From UBA8518 sp041659585 (lineage in GTDB: Bacteria; Patescibacteriota; Minisyncoccia; Moranbacterales; UBA2206), in assembly GCA_041659585.1 (NCBI GenBank), contig JBAZXY010000008.1:1-21363 (forward strand): a DNA stretch of 21,363 nt, written 5' to 3'. Every line of letters begins with the position of its first letter. The first letter of the stretch is position 1. A model generated the notes under the pieces. That model was not told where the DNA came from and made no database searches. It worked only from the letters and a program-made list of their open reading frames with translations. Positions 1 through 6,634 of the stretch are shown piece after piece. The translations under genes were made by a program, and so were the position numbers.

Positions 1-127
1 AGAGTGTCAACGATTCAACACTCCATTCAAGCATTTTGCTTCTTTCCGCCTCCGACTTAATCATTGCAACCAAGTCTTTTGCATGCCGCTTTAAAGAACT
101 ATCACCAACAACCGTTTTAATGTTCAT
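1..127 (-). CDS. Unknown protein, N-terminal 42 codons only (runs off the window)
   Basis: Reading the minus strand from ATG at 127 gives an open frame to the window edge that begins MNIKTVVGDSSLKRHAK. The start is supported by a good Shine-Dalgarno AGGAG at 134-138, which is rare in this window. The visible part is hydrophilic and helical, with no signal peptide and no recognised domain. A strong hairpin (161-194) sits just upstream, and a promoter and a 30-codon ORF lie further upstream, so expression may be attenuated. The function cannot be called from 42 residues. Confidence 0.6.
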   Translation of the reverse strand, partial: MNIKTVVGDSSLKRHAKDLVAMIKSEAERSKMLEWSVESLTL

Positions 128-160
128 AATCTACTCCTTTTTCATTTTGAGTGACTAAAT

Positions 161-194
161 AAAAGCAACAACCCATCATTAGGTTGTTGCTTTT
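161..194 (-). terminator. Perfect 13-bp hairpin with T-run; terminator or attenuator
   Basis: AAAAGCAACAACC (161-173) pairs perfectly with GGTTGTTGCTTTT (182-194) around an 8-nt loop. Read on the minus strand the 3' arm ends in TTTT. It lies after the 30-codon ORF (stop at 218-220) and only about 23 bases before the Shine-Dalgarno of the gene starting at 127. It therefore could end the short transcript or act as an attenuator in the leader of that gene. It could also work on the plus strand. Confidence 0.65.
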
Positions 195-217
195 ATATAT
201 CGAAAAGAATTTGTATA

Positions 218-310
218 TTACTTCCTTAAAATTTCAAACACATAAAAACCACCTAATTCATTAGATTTCCAGCTCCGTCGATGATTGTTTATAGTTTTGA
301 AATTATTCAT
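218..310 (-). CDS. Possible 30-codon small ORF between promoter and terminator
   Basis: The minus strand encodes a 30-residue peptide beginning MNNFKTINNHRRSWKSN and ending GGFYVFEILRK before TAA at 218-220. The ATG lies about 2 nt from the start point predicted by the promoter at 319-347, so the message would be almost leaderless. There is no run of identical codons of the kind that classical attenuation peptides carry. The C-terminal pattern could instead be the tail of a decayed gene. The DNA of this ORF also folds on itself (AATTTCAAA near 298-306 with TTTGAAATT near 230-238), so it may be a structured leader rather than a coding sequence. Confidence 0.35.
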   Translation of the reverse strand: MNNFKTINNHRRSWKSNELGGFYVFEILRK

Positions 311-318
311 ATGTCTAA

Positions 319-347
319 TTAATACCATGGGAATATTTTTTTGTCAA
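319..347 (-). promoter_or_regulatory. Sigma70-type promoter, TTGACA-N17-TATTAA
   Basis: On the minus strand a perfect -35 TTGACA (347-342) is followed after 17 nt by TATTAA (324-319), four of six matches to the -10 consensus. The predicted start is near 312. It drives the 30-codon ORF and possibly the gene starting at 127. Confidence 0.55.
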
Positions 348-352
348 ATGAA

Positions 353-440
353 AAAACTAGTCGCACTGGCCTGAACTGTACCCTAAAAAGCAGACACTTT
401 CGTGTCTACTTTTTAGGGTACAGTTCAGCCCACTAGTTTT
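353..440 (-). terminator. Nested terminator of the ispG operon
   Basis: An outer 9-bp stem, AAAACTAGT (353-361) with ACTAGTTTT (432-440), encloses a nearly perfect 26-bp inner stem (372-397 with 402-427). On the minus strand the outer stem's last arm runs into TTTTTT, 28 bases after the ispG stop codon. This makes it the natural end of the ispG transcript. The inner arm looks like a separate insertion (see the mobile-element entry). Confidence 0.7.
372..427. mobile_element. 56-bp palindromic, MITE-like element with IS3-like ends
   Basis: The two arms (372-397 and 402-427) pair at 25 of 26 positions around TTTC; the single mismatch is 391/408. The ends read TG...CA, and TGAACTGTACCCTAAAAAG resembles the terminal repeats I remember for the IS150 branch of the IS3 family. 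The element is flanked on both sides by GCC (369-371 and 428-430), compatible with a 3-bp target duplication. There is no transposase, so it would depend on one encoded elsewhere. The alternative is that it is simply an unusually long terminator stem; the IS resemblance is from memory and unverified. Confidence 0.4.
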
Positions 441-467
441 ATTGATTCACATAAATATTCTTTTTTT

Positions 468-1520
468 CTATTTTTTAATCTTAGCAATTTCCGCCAGCAG
501 CGCTGGCAGAATATCTTTTTCTTTGACGGATTTAATAACTTTCCCTTTCACAAAAATCGCGCCCATTCCTCGGCCACCAGCCACACCTACGTCAGCCTCG
601 CGTGCTTCTCCGGGACCATTCACCACACACCCCATCACCGCTACCTTGATCGGTTTTTTTATTTTTTTCAAAGCTTCTTCCACCTGTTTGGCTAAATTGA
701 TCAAATCAATCTTAGTGCGTCCACAAGTGGGACAAGAAATCATTTCCGGTCCGCGCCGTCGCAGCTCCAGCGAGCGCAAAATCGCCCAACAGGTGCCCAT
801 CTCTTCAATAGGATCAGCGGTCAAAGAGACGCGCATGGTCGCCCCAATCCCCTGATTAAGCAGGATGCCAATACCAATGGCACTTTTAATAGATCCGGTA
901 AAAGCCGTCCCCGCTTCAGTCACTCCTAAATGCAGAGGGTAGTTCACTTTTTTAGCCAACATCTGGTAGGACTCAATCATTCGCGGCACATCACTAAATT
1001 TAATGGAAATGACGATATCATGGAAATTCAGTTTTTCAAGGATGCGCACATGACGCAAAGCCGATTCCACTGCCGCCTTAGGTGTGGCGCCATATTTATC
1101 CAATAGGTCCTGTTCTAAAGATCCACCATTGATGCCGATACGGATAGGAATTTTCTTTTTCTGGCACGCTTCCACCACCGCGCGCACCTTCTCTTCAGAT
1201 CCGATGTTGCCCGGATTGATCCTGATTTTATCAACCCCCTGTTTGACGCACTCCAGTGCCAATTGATAATCAAAATGGATGTCGGCTACGAGGGGAATGT
1301 GGATTTTCTTTTTGATTTTTCCAATAGCCTGAGCAGCCGCCATGTCCAAAACCGCCACGCGCACAATTTCACACCCTTCCCTTTCTAAAGCTAAGATTTG
1401 ATTGACTGTTGCCGCCACGTCAGCAGTATCTGTGTTGCACATGGATTGCACCCACACGGGATTGTCCCCGCCCAACAAAAGCTTACCCACCCTCACTACC
1501 GATGAAACATATTTTTTCAT
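468..1520 (-). CDS. ispG: 4-hydroxy-3-methylbut-2-enyl-diphosphate synthase (IspG/GcpE)
   Basis: IspG makes HMBPP from methylerythritol cyclodiphosphate in the penultimate step of the MEP isoprenoid pathway, using a [4Fe-4S] cluster. The 350-residue protein has the TIM-barrel part (VAD-IHFDY near 78, KIRINPGNIG near 98-107) and the C-terminal cluster domain with Cys263, Cys266 and Cys298. The catalytic Glu305 lies in the NGPGE motif. Length fits the two-domain bacterial form without the inserted third domain. It follows ispH by 17 bases and ends at a strong terminator, so both are probably co-transcribed. The ATG at 1520 gives a typical short N-terminus; no clear Shine-Dalgarno is visible. 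Electron donors are not encoded nearby. Confidence 0.97.
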   Translation of the reverse strand: MKKYVSSVVRVGKLLLGGDNPVWVQSMCNTDTADVAATVNQILALEREGCEIVRVAVLDMAAAQAIGKIKKKIHIPLVADIHFDYQLALECVKQGVDKIRINPGNIGSEEKVRAVVEACQKKKIPIRIGINGGSLEQDLLDKYGATPKAAVESALRHVRILEKLNFHDIVISIKFSDVPRMIESYQMLAKKVNYPLHLGVTEAGTAFTGSIKSAIGIGILLNQGIGATMRVSLTADPIEEMGTCWAILRSLELRRRGPEMISCPTCGRTKIDLINLAKQVEEALKKIKKPIKVAVMGCVVNGPGEAREADVGVAGGRGMGAIFVKGKVIKSVKEKDILPALLAEIAKIKK

Positions 1521-1537
1521 ACTTTTCTATAAAAAAA

Positions 1538-2407
1538 TTAATTACGCAAAGATTGTATTTTTTCCACCACCTCATCCACCAAAAATTGAGCCGTGGAAGC
1601 TCCGGCTGTGACACCAATCTTTCCCACACCCACAAACCACTCTTTTTGCAATTCTTTTTCAGTTTCAATATGATAGGTTTTAGTGCCAACAGCCTTGCTT
1701 ATCTCTGCCAGCTTATTGGTATTGCTAGATGATTTTCCACCCACTACAATTATCACATCCATTACTTGAGCCAGATCCTTGATTTCATTTTGCTTGGTAG
1801 CACTGTCGGAACAAATAGTATTTTCCACAATAACATGTTTTTTTCCACTAGCCAAAAGCTGCCCCACCACTTCTTGCAAAAAACTCATCTTATATGTCGT
1901 TTGACTCAAAACGCCAATTACATTTTTTTCAAATTCCATTAACTTAACTTCTGCCGGATCACCCACGATTTTTCCCATATTGCCAATCCAAGAGTTGATG
2001 CCCATAATCTCAGCATGCTGCGCATCTCCGCAAATCACCACTTCATAACCCTTTTTATGAAAATTCTGCGCCATAATACGCGCTTTACTCACAAAAGGAC
2101 AAGTAGCATCCACAATCTCAATCTGCCTTGCCCTAGCCTCATCAATGACTTCCTTGGCAATACCGTGACTCCTGATAATCAATACTCCATCCACTGGGAT
2201 TTCCTCCACACTATCTACCTTTATCAATCCTTTTTGCTTTAATTTTTCCATCACCTGATCGTTATGTACCAAAGAACCGATGATATACACCGGTTTTTTT
2301 TTCTCTCCTAATCTTTTTTCTACCAGTTCCATAGCTCGCCGAACACCAAAACAAAAACCAGCATGAGCAGCAACGACTATTTCCTTTTTCTGTAGCTCGT
2401 TTTCCAT
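1538..2407 (-). CDS. ispH: 4-hydroxy-3-methylbut-2-enyl diphosphate reductase (IspH/LytB)
   Basis: IspH reduces HMBPP to IPP and DMAPP, the last MEP pathway step, with an oxygen-sensitive Fe-S cluster. From ATG 2407 the protein has 289 residues. The three cluster cysteines are Cys19 (AGFCFGVRRA), Cys103 (DATCPFV) and Cys199 (NTICSDSATKQ). HAEIMG (His131, Glu133) stands where the family usually has HPE, with the catalytic Glu retained. The late GGKSSSNTNKL segment is also typical. A TTG start at 2416 in the same frame is possible; the ATG is preferred because it begins just before the conserved start of the family. The upstream Cys-rich gene ends 20 bases before it and ispG follows. Confidence 0.96.
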   Translation of the reverse strand: MENELQKKEIVVAAHAGFCFGVRRAMELVEKRLGEKKKPVYIIGSLVHNDQVMEKLKQKGLIKVDSVEEIPVDGVLIIRSHGIAKEVIDEARARQIEIVDATCPFVSKARIMAQNFHKKGYEVVICGDAQHAEIMGINSWIGNMGKIVGDPAEVKLMEFEKNVIGVLSQTTYKMSFLQEVVGQLLASGKKHVIVENTICSDSATKQNEIKDLAQVMDVIIVVGGKSSSNTNKLAEISKAVGTKTYHIETEKELQKEWFVGVGKIGVTAGASTAQFLVDEVVEKIQSLRN

Positions 2408-2427
2408 AACCCTCAATCTTTAATCTA

Positions 2428-3102
2428 TTATTTCGGTGTTTCACCTGTTACCGGACAAACCACCTCAGCAGCTTCATCACAAGAGGTGGCAGCAGGAACA
2501 TTGCCAGCTGCCTCATTTTTATCGGTGGCCGCACATGTTACATCTCCCTCTGCGCACATTGACGCTTCAGCCCCATTATCAATTTCTTCTTCCGCTGCAA
2601 CACATTCCGCATCACCTTCTGCACAAGCAACATCTTCCTCACCAGACGCATTTAGACATTCCACATCTCCTTCTGCGCAAGTAGTATCTTCTTCTGGAGG
2701 ATTGTCCTTAGTATATTGTTCTGGATCATTACAACTATCTCCCTCCGGCACATTAGCCTCTCCGCATAATTCATAAAAACATCCTTCTTCATTTTCTCCG
2801 CATTGCAGAGCAGCACAGCTTTCATCCGCCGGATCGCACTCAGGAATATTATACGCCTTCCGATTGAGATTTTTAGTAAACCAAGTGTCTTCCGCCAAGT
2901 CTCCGGCGCACTCCCCATCCACATTCGGATCCGGGTTACATACATGCACAAAACATCTTTCCTCATAAGGATCACAATCCACGCTAGCCACAATATCATA
3001 GTCTCGCTTAATCACGATGCGCCAATAACTGACCACTAACGAAAGGATAATGACCATTAAAAAAATGGCTAGAAATATTTTAGACGACTTGGATTGATCC
3101 AT
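2428..3102 (-). CDS. Membrane-anchored acidic Cys-rich protein with C-x6-C repeats, unknown function
   Basis: The start at 3102 is chosen because GAGGAGG (3114-3120) lies 11 bases upstream; an in-frame extension to 3183 has no such site and would overlap the promoter. The 224-residue product has a short cytoplasmic N-terminus, one TM segment (about residues 9-27) and a long acidic exterior with 18 cysteines. Six C-x6-C units occur, three of them near-identical (CAEGDVEC, CAEGDAEC, CAEGDVTC), plus CDPYEERC, CDPADESC and CGENEEGC. Even spacing suggests local disulfides or metal/calcium binding, but nothing shows which. It is the first gene of the ispH-ispG unit. I do not recognise a family; linkage to isoprenoid synthesis may be accidental. 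Confidence 0.8.
   Translation of the reverse strand: MDQSKSSKIFLAIFLMVIILSLVVSYWRIVIKRDYDIVASVDCDPYEERCFVHVCNPDPNVDGECAGDLAEDTWFTKNLNRKAYNIPECDPADESCAALQCGENEEGCFYELCGEANVPEGDSCNDPEQYTKDNPPEEDTTCAEGDVECLNASGEEDVACAEGDAECVAAEEEIDNGAEASMCAEGDVTCAATDKNEAAGNVPAATSCDEAAEVVCPVTGETPK
2533..2679 (-). repeat. Three imperfect coding repeats of the CAEGDxxC unit
   Basis: Within the Cys-rich gene, three copies of an approximately 24-base unit encode CAEGDVEC, CAEGDAEC and CAEGDVTC. Third-position differences between copies (GAAGGA, GAAGGT, GAGGGA) show that they are not recent exact duplications. Gaps between units are 10 and 15 residues. Confidence 0.7.
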
Positions 3103-3163
3103 CTCAATTACAACCTCCTCTTTAACTGTTTGCATAAATATTTTTTTTATTTTATATGACTGT

Positions 3164-3172
3164 ATTATAGCA
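3164..3172 (-). promoter_or_regulatory. Extended -10 promoter TGCTATAAT for the Cys-rich/ispH/ispG unit
   Basis: On the minus strand TGC directly precedes a perfect TATAAT (3169-3164), an extended -10 element. No good -35 is seen at 17-18 nt. The predicted start near 3157 leaves about 54 nt of leader ending in the GAGGAGG site used at 3102. Confidence 0.6.
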
Positions 3173-3247
3173 TAATTTGCCAAAATTTAGGAATCCCTGA
3201 AAAAAAGCGCTCTAAAACCATGCATACTCGGTATAAAACACCGTTGC

Positions 3248-3276
3248 TTGAATAAATTTGTTTTTTGTATTATAAT
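3248..3276 (+). promoter_or_regulatory. Sigma70-type promoter, TTGAAT-N17-TATAAT, facing a gene-less stretch
   Basis: A perfect -10 TATAAT (3271-3276) stands 17 nt after TTGAAT (3248-3253). The predicted start is about 3283. No plausible plus-strand reading frame follows, but a perfect terminator lies at 3493-3525. Confidence 0.6.
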
Positions 3277-3282
3277 AGGGAC

Positions 3283-3525
3283 AAAGCTTTCAGAATGGAA
3301 AAGTGAAAAATTGGAACCCACCTGGATTATCAGGGAAAAAATAATTTTTTCCGATAAATTTTTTTACGGGATCCACGCGCTTATTTCCTGCATTGAGAGC
3401 TTTTAGCTTTTTCAGACCATTAATAGACAACTTTTTTGTATAAAGGTGATTTTCTCCCTGAAAAACCTGCATTACAACATGATAATTACTACAAAAAAAG
3501 AATCCTTCAATTGGATTCTTTTTTT
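3283..3525 (+). ncRNA. Candidate structured non-coding RNA, about 240 nt, class unknown
   Basis: The stretch 3184-3540 has no convincing gene. Within it a promoter (3248-3276) and a 13-bp perfect terminator (3493-3525) delimit a plus-strand transcript. Internal pairing exists: CAGGGAAAAA (3331-3340) pairs 9 of 10 with TTTCTCCCTG (3451-3460), giving a long rod-like domain, and CCTGGATTATCAGG (3321-3334) forms a smaller competing hairpin. The rod shape and size recall 6S RNA, but I find no diagnostic sequence for 6S, RNase P, tmRNA or SRP RNA. A 60-codon frame on the opposite strand (3290-3472) has no start signals and looks like chance. Confidence 0.4.
3493..3525. terminator. Perfect bidirectional 13-bp intrinsic terminator
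   Basis: AAAAAAAGAATCC (3493-3505) pairs perfectly with GGATTCTTTTTTT (3513-3525) around a 7-nt loop. T-runs exist in both directions. It would end the minus-strand secreted-protein gene, whose stop is at 3541, and the candidate plus-strand RNA. Confidence 0.85.
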
Positions 3526-3540
3526 GGGAAAAATTATTAG

Positions 3541-4473
3541 CTATTTGACTTTATTTTTATAAAAAAGATAGAGCCTATGTCCGCGATAATTTTTGTAGAG
3601 CTTGTAATCATTTTGTATTTTCAAGTTAAACTTCATAAGCTCCTGATTACTAAAGCCTCTGTATTTTGCATAGAGCGTTTTTAATCTTTCAAACTCAGCT
3701 CTGTTTGTTTTTCTAAGTTTTTTTATCTGTGCATAGTTTTTCTTATCAGTTGTACTTGTATAGTCATTTTTATATTGCTTATACAATCTCCAGTTTTTAC
3801 CATGATGATTGTCATTATTATTATCTGTTGAATCATTGCCATCATCAATCTTATATTTCGTGAAATGATTCACTCCCACGGTAAAAACATAGCAACCACC
3901 GCCTACCTCACAAGCCCCTAAATAAGTCCCGTCACTTGGAATAAGACTTGATTTATCCAGTGGATTTCCATCATCATCAAAAGCTTTTAATTGAGCGTTG
4001 ATTTCTGCAGCAGTGGAACTAGCCGTAAACCCCATTTTATCCAGTCCATAGAATTTAATTGTAGCCTGAGTACCCTTAAGCGCTACTGAATCAGTCACTC
4101 CCGTGAAATCCAGTCCGATAGTGCCAATTGTACTGGCATCTAGCTTTGTGCCCAAATTTTGTAAAAAAGTTTGTGTTTCGGTGTTAGATAAATCTAAAGC
4201 GGAATCAAAAGTAATCCGGCCCATAGCCGTAGTAGGGTCCGCCACATCCGTTCTTTTTTCAAAATATAAGCCGGCAAAACTGGTGTAATTGGTGCTATCC
4301 ACCGTATCCAGATTATTTGCAATCCCGTTAGATACCAATGTCGCTGAAACGGTGTCGAAGGCCACAGCTACTGGATCCATCGCTTTCGCCACACTGCCAG
4401 TGAATCCTAGTCCTGCCACTGCAATTGTTAGCGTGAGCAGAAGTTGTTTCCAACTGAATGTTTTTTTGTTCAT
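3541..4473 (-). CDS. Secreted protein of unknown function with Tyr/Lys-rich tail
   Basis: A clear signal peptide opens the 310-residue protein: Lys-rich start, hydrophobic QLLLTLTIAVAGLGFTGSV, then a probable cut after AKA near residue 31. The next approximately 200 residues are Thr/Ser/Asp-rich with alternating hydrophobics, as in beta-sandwich exported domains, and end with VFTVGVNHFTKYKI, a pattern I associate with surface proteins of CPR bacteria. A low-complexity DSTDNNNDNHHG linker leads to an approximately 90-residue helical tail unusually rich in Tyr, Lys and Asn. Two cysteines (near 189 and 194) could form a small loop. It has its own promoter (4526-4553) and terminator (3493-3525), so it is a single-gene unit. 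No family is recognised; a surface or pilus-like role is a guess. Confidence 0.85.
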   Translation of the reverse strand: MNKKTFSWKQLLLTLTIAVAGLGFTGSVAKAMDPVAVAFDTVSATLVSNGIANNLDTVDSTNYTSFAGLYFEKRTDVADPTTAMGRITFDSALDLSNTETQTFLQNLGTKLDASTIGTIGLDFTGVTDSVALKGTQATIKFYGLDKMGFTASSTAAEINAQLKAFDDDGNPLDKSSLIPSDGTYLGACEVGGGCYVFTVGVNHFTKYKIDDGNDSTDNNNDNHHGKNWRLYKQYKNDYTSTTDKKNYAQIKKLRKTNRAEFERLKTLYAKYRGFSNQELMKFNLKIQNDYKLYKNYRGHRLYLFYKNKVK

Positions 4474-4525
4474 TTTAGTATTAATAAAAAATTAAAAGTT
4501 ATTTTTCTTAGTTCTTTCTTTTTTT

Positions 4526-4553
4526 ATTTTATCACAAATTTTTAGATTCACAA
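4526..4553 (-). promoter_or_regulatory. Promoter TTGTGA-N16-TAAAAT with extended -10
   Basis: On the minus strand TTGTGA (4553-4548) and TAAAAT (4531-4526) are 16 nt apart, with TGA directly before the -10. The predicted start near 4519 gives a leader of about 45 nt for the secreted-protein gene. Confidence 0.5.
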
Positions 4554-4568
4554 GTAGTTATTTTTTCA

Positions 4569-5345
4569 CTATATCACCCTGCGCAAAGCATATAACAAAA
4601 TTCCGGCGGCCATGGCCACATTCAATGACTCCATCTGATCAGAAATCTCTATCTTGACACTAGCCTGTGATAGTTTTAATATTTCTTCGCTCACGCCATG
4701 ACTCTCACTCCCTAGCACCAAACAAAAAACTGCCTCAGGCTGGAATTGAGCCAAGGCCACTCCACCATCCGAATTAGCGGCATAAATTGGCAAGCTAGTT
4801 CCTTTGAGCCAAGCCACTTCTCTATCTTCTATAATATTGAGTTTAAAAAAAGCATCCTTAGCGGCGTTGATAGTTTTATAATTCAAAACATCCACACACG
4901 TTTCATCCATGACGACATTCTCAAAACCAAAAGCCAGAGCGGTCCGCAGAATGGTGCCCAGATTGCCTGGATCACTAATCCCATTCAAATAGATAACCGA
5001 TTGGCCCAAAGTCAGAATGGATTCCTGGATATCATATACCGCCGTAATGCCCGAAGGCGTCTCCAATTGCGAATACTGCTTATTCAATTTTTGGTCAACT
5101 ACGTACCATTGGGCACAGGCAGAATGCGCCTGCAGATAGGCGAACTTTTCCGGACGGCTAGCTATGAATTCTTGCGTGACGAATATGCTCTTGAAATCAT
5201 GGCCACCGGTCAGCGCATCATGAATAATCGCCAGATTCTCCACCATAAATTGACCTAGTTGTTGGCGATATTTTTTCTGTCCCAATTTACCCAATAATTT
5301 GATTTGGGTGTTTTGTGAGCTGCTGATAATTTCTAATGTATTCAT
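4569..5345 (-). CDS. TrmH/SpoU-family RNA 2'-O-ribose methyltransferase
   Basis: SPOUT enzymes of this group methylate ribose 2'-OH in rRNA or tRNA using SAM bound in a trefoil knot. The 258-residue protein has an N-terminal substrate-binding part (ISSSQNTQIKLLGKL, residues 7-21) and the three SpoU motifs: NGISDPGNLGTILRTA (121-136), LVLGSESHGVSEEIL (209-223) and the knot-closing MESLNVAMAAGILLYAL (238-254). The layout resembles RlmB/TsnR-like 23S rRNA enzymes more than tRNA Gm18 TrmH, but the exact target cannot be read from sequence. The ATG overlaps the engB stop as TAATG, so translation is probably coupled and both serve ribosome assembly. Confidence 0.93.
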   Translation of the reverse strand: MNTLEIISSSQNTQIKLLGKLGQKKYRQQLGQFMVENLAIIHDALTGGHDFKSIFVTQEFIASRPEKFAYLQAHSACAQWYVVDQKLNKQYSQLETPSGITAVYDIQESILTLGQSVIYLNGISDPGNLGTILRTALAFGFENVVMDETCVDVLNYKTINAAKDAFFKLNIIEDREVAWLKGTSLPIYAANSDGGVALAQFQPEAVFCLVLGSESHGVSEEILKLSQASVKIEISDQMESLNVAMAAGILLYALRRVI

Positions 5346-5932
5346 TAATTCAAAATTGCGTTAATTAACTTTCCAATGCCGGCTTTTTCCTTGGATGAAT
5401 AGGGAATGATGATATGATTGCCAATTTTAGCTTGAATGTGTTGCATTTGCCTAGCATAGTCGGTCTTTTTTATCTTATCCACCTTATTCGCTACAACCAC
5501 AATATTTTTTTGATATTTTTCCAAGCTACGCAAAATTTCTAAATCATTCTCCTGTGGACCAATTTTAGCATCCACGATAAGAACAACCAGTCGTTGCTGA
5601 TAGCCGGCTGTAAAAAGATACCAATTAATCAATTCTCTCAAGCGCTCTCGCGCTTGAAAAGAAGCCTTAGCAAAGCCATAACCCGGCAAATCTAACAGGT
5701 ACAGAGCTTTATTTATCAAGAACAAGTTAATTTCTTGCGTCCGTCCGGGAAAGGAACTTGTCCTTGCTAAATCTTTTTGGTTAGTCAAAGAGTTGATAAT
5801 GCTTGACTTGCCGGCGTTAGAACGGCCGATAAAAGCAATCTGCGGGATATCACTCTCGAGCTCCGGGCAAACATCCACAATACCTCGCACAAACGCGGCA
5901 GAAACTATCTTTGTTTTATTGACACTTTTCAT
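5345..5932 (-). CDS. engB: Ribosome-assembly GTPase EngB/YsxC/YihA
   Basis: EngB is an essential GTPase for maturation of the large ribosomal subunit. All nucleotide motifs are present in the 195-residue protein: G1 GRSNAGKS (36-43), the G2 Thr in FPGRTQEIN (61-69), G3 DLPG (81-84), G4 NKVDK (149-153) and G5 SSK (179-181). Length is that of the single-domain family. The start at 5932 has an A-rich leader without a near Shine-Dalgarno site; GGGAG lies about 26 bases upstream, too far. The SpoU methyltransferase overlaps its stop codon by one base. Confidence 0.97.
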   Translation of the reverse strand: MKSVNKTKIVSAAFVRGIVDVCPELESDIPQIAFIGRSNAGKSSIINSLTNQKDLARTSSFPGRTQEINLFLINKALYLLDLPGYGFAKASFQARERLRELINWYLFTAGYQQRLVVLIVDAKIGPQENDLEILRSLEKYQKNIVVVANKVDKIKKTDYARQMQHIQAKIGNHIIIPYSSKEKAGIGKLINAILN

Positions 5933-6043
5933 AATTATTTTTCTTAAGTAAATTATCTCCCGGTTTTTTTTAATTATGTTCCATTAAGCAGTGCTTATCT
6001 ACATTCTATTCTAAAAATAGAAACAACATCCAAGACTGATTGT

Positions 6044-6634
6044 TTATTTTTTTATTCCATTTCTTGAAAAAAGCTTGATTATCCTATAGACAATATACAT
6101 ACCTAATACAGTAAATGCAATAAACGCGCTATAATCCCGAACCAAAATTATCACCGTCTGCCAAGTTTCATGGAAAACATAGCCGATCAATATATAAAAC
6201 AAACAATAAACTAGCTCGCCCAGCACTACAGCCTTCAAGAACTGTCCTCGGGGCATGGCCCGCAGGCCGCTAAAAAAGTTCACATAAGGCCCCATTCCAA
6301 ACAGAAAGCGGGTCAAAAAAACCGTATGAGAGGCATATTTATCAAATAATTTTTCAACTAGGCTAAGTTTATTTTTCATCCAACCGACTTCTTCGAGTAT
6401 CGAATTAAACCTCCGCCTGAAATACCTTGCCACCCAATATGCACCGTAATCCCCAGAGATAGTAGCTGCCAGAGACAGCAAAATCAAAATTAAAAAATCA
6501 CTCCACCCCCCGGCAACTGAAGCAAAAGACACAATAACAATAATAGCGCCCGTTGGAATAGCAAAGGAGGCGGCAAAAATAGCGGCAAAAAAAGAAACTA
6601 AATAATATATGTCTCCGGTAAAAATAGCACTCAT
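6044..6634 (-). CDS. DedA-family integral membrane protein
   Basis: DedA/VTT proteins are polytopic membrane proteins implicated in lipid flipping, notably of undecaprenyl phosphate or phosphatidylethanolamine, and in membrane homeostasis. The 196-residue protein has the family core: an early re-entrant region with FAIPTGAIIV (near residues 24-33), SGDYGAYWVARYFRRR (about 60-75) and FLTRFLFGMGPYVNFFSGLRAMP (about 106-128) with the functional Arg residues. Several hydrophobic helices follow. It overlaps the upstream small-protein gene by four bases (ATGA), so they are translationally coupled. Its place behind an oleate hydratase suggests a shared lipid or membrane theme, which is inference. 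Confidence 0.9.
   Translation of the reverse strand: MSAIFTGDIYYLVSFFAAIFAASFAIPTGAIIVIVSFASVAGGWSDFLILILLSLAATISGDYGAYWVARYFRRRFNSILEEVGWMKNKLSLVEKLFDKYASHTVFLTRFLFGMGPYVNFFSGLRAMPRGQFLKAVVLGELVYCLFYILIGYVFHETWQTVIILVRDYSAFIAFTVLGMYIVYRIIKLFSRNGIKK

Noticed and set aside
488..515. GCCAGCAGCGCTGGC palindrome at the ispG 3' end
   Set aside because: Explained by the conserved C-terminal coding sequence; no transcription signal attached.
2436..2776. Plus-strand frames of 82 and 96 codons opposite the Cys-rich gene
   Set aside because: Shadows of the repetitive, acidic coding strand; His/Leu- and Ser/Ala-rich products with no start signals.
3290..3472. 60-codon minus-strand frame between the secreted-protein gene and the Cys-rich gene
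   Set aside because: No promoter or ribosome site, composition unlike protein, and it lies under the stronger case for a plus-strand RNA.
3283..3490. Firm assignment of the candidate RNA as 6S RNA
   Set aside because: Size and rod-like pairing fit, but I could not find a convincing terminal closing stem or central bubble pattern.
5985..6025. Small hairpins (TAAGC/GCTTA and TCTATT/AATAGA) between dedA and engB as terminators
   Set aside because: Stems of five or six AT-rich pairs without T-runs of useful length.
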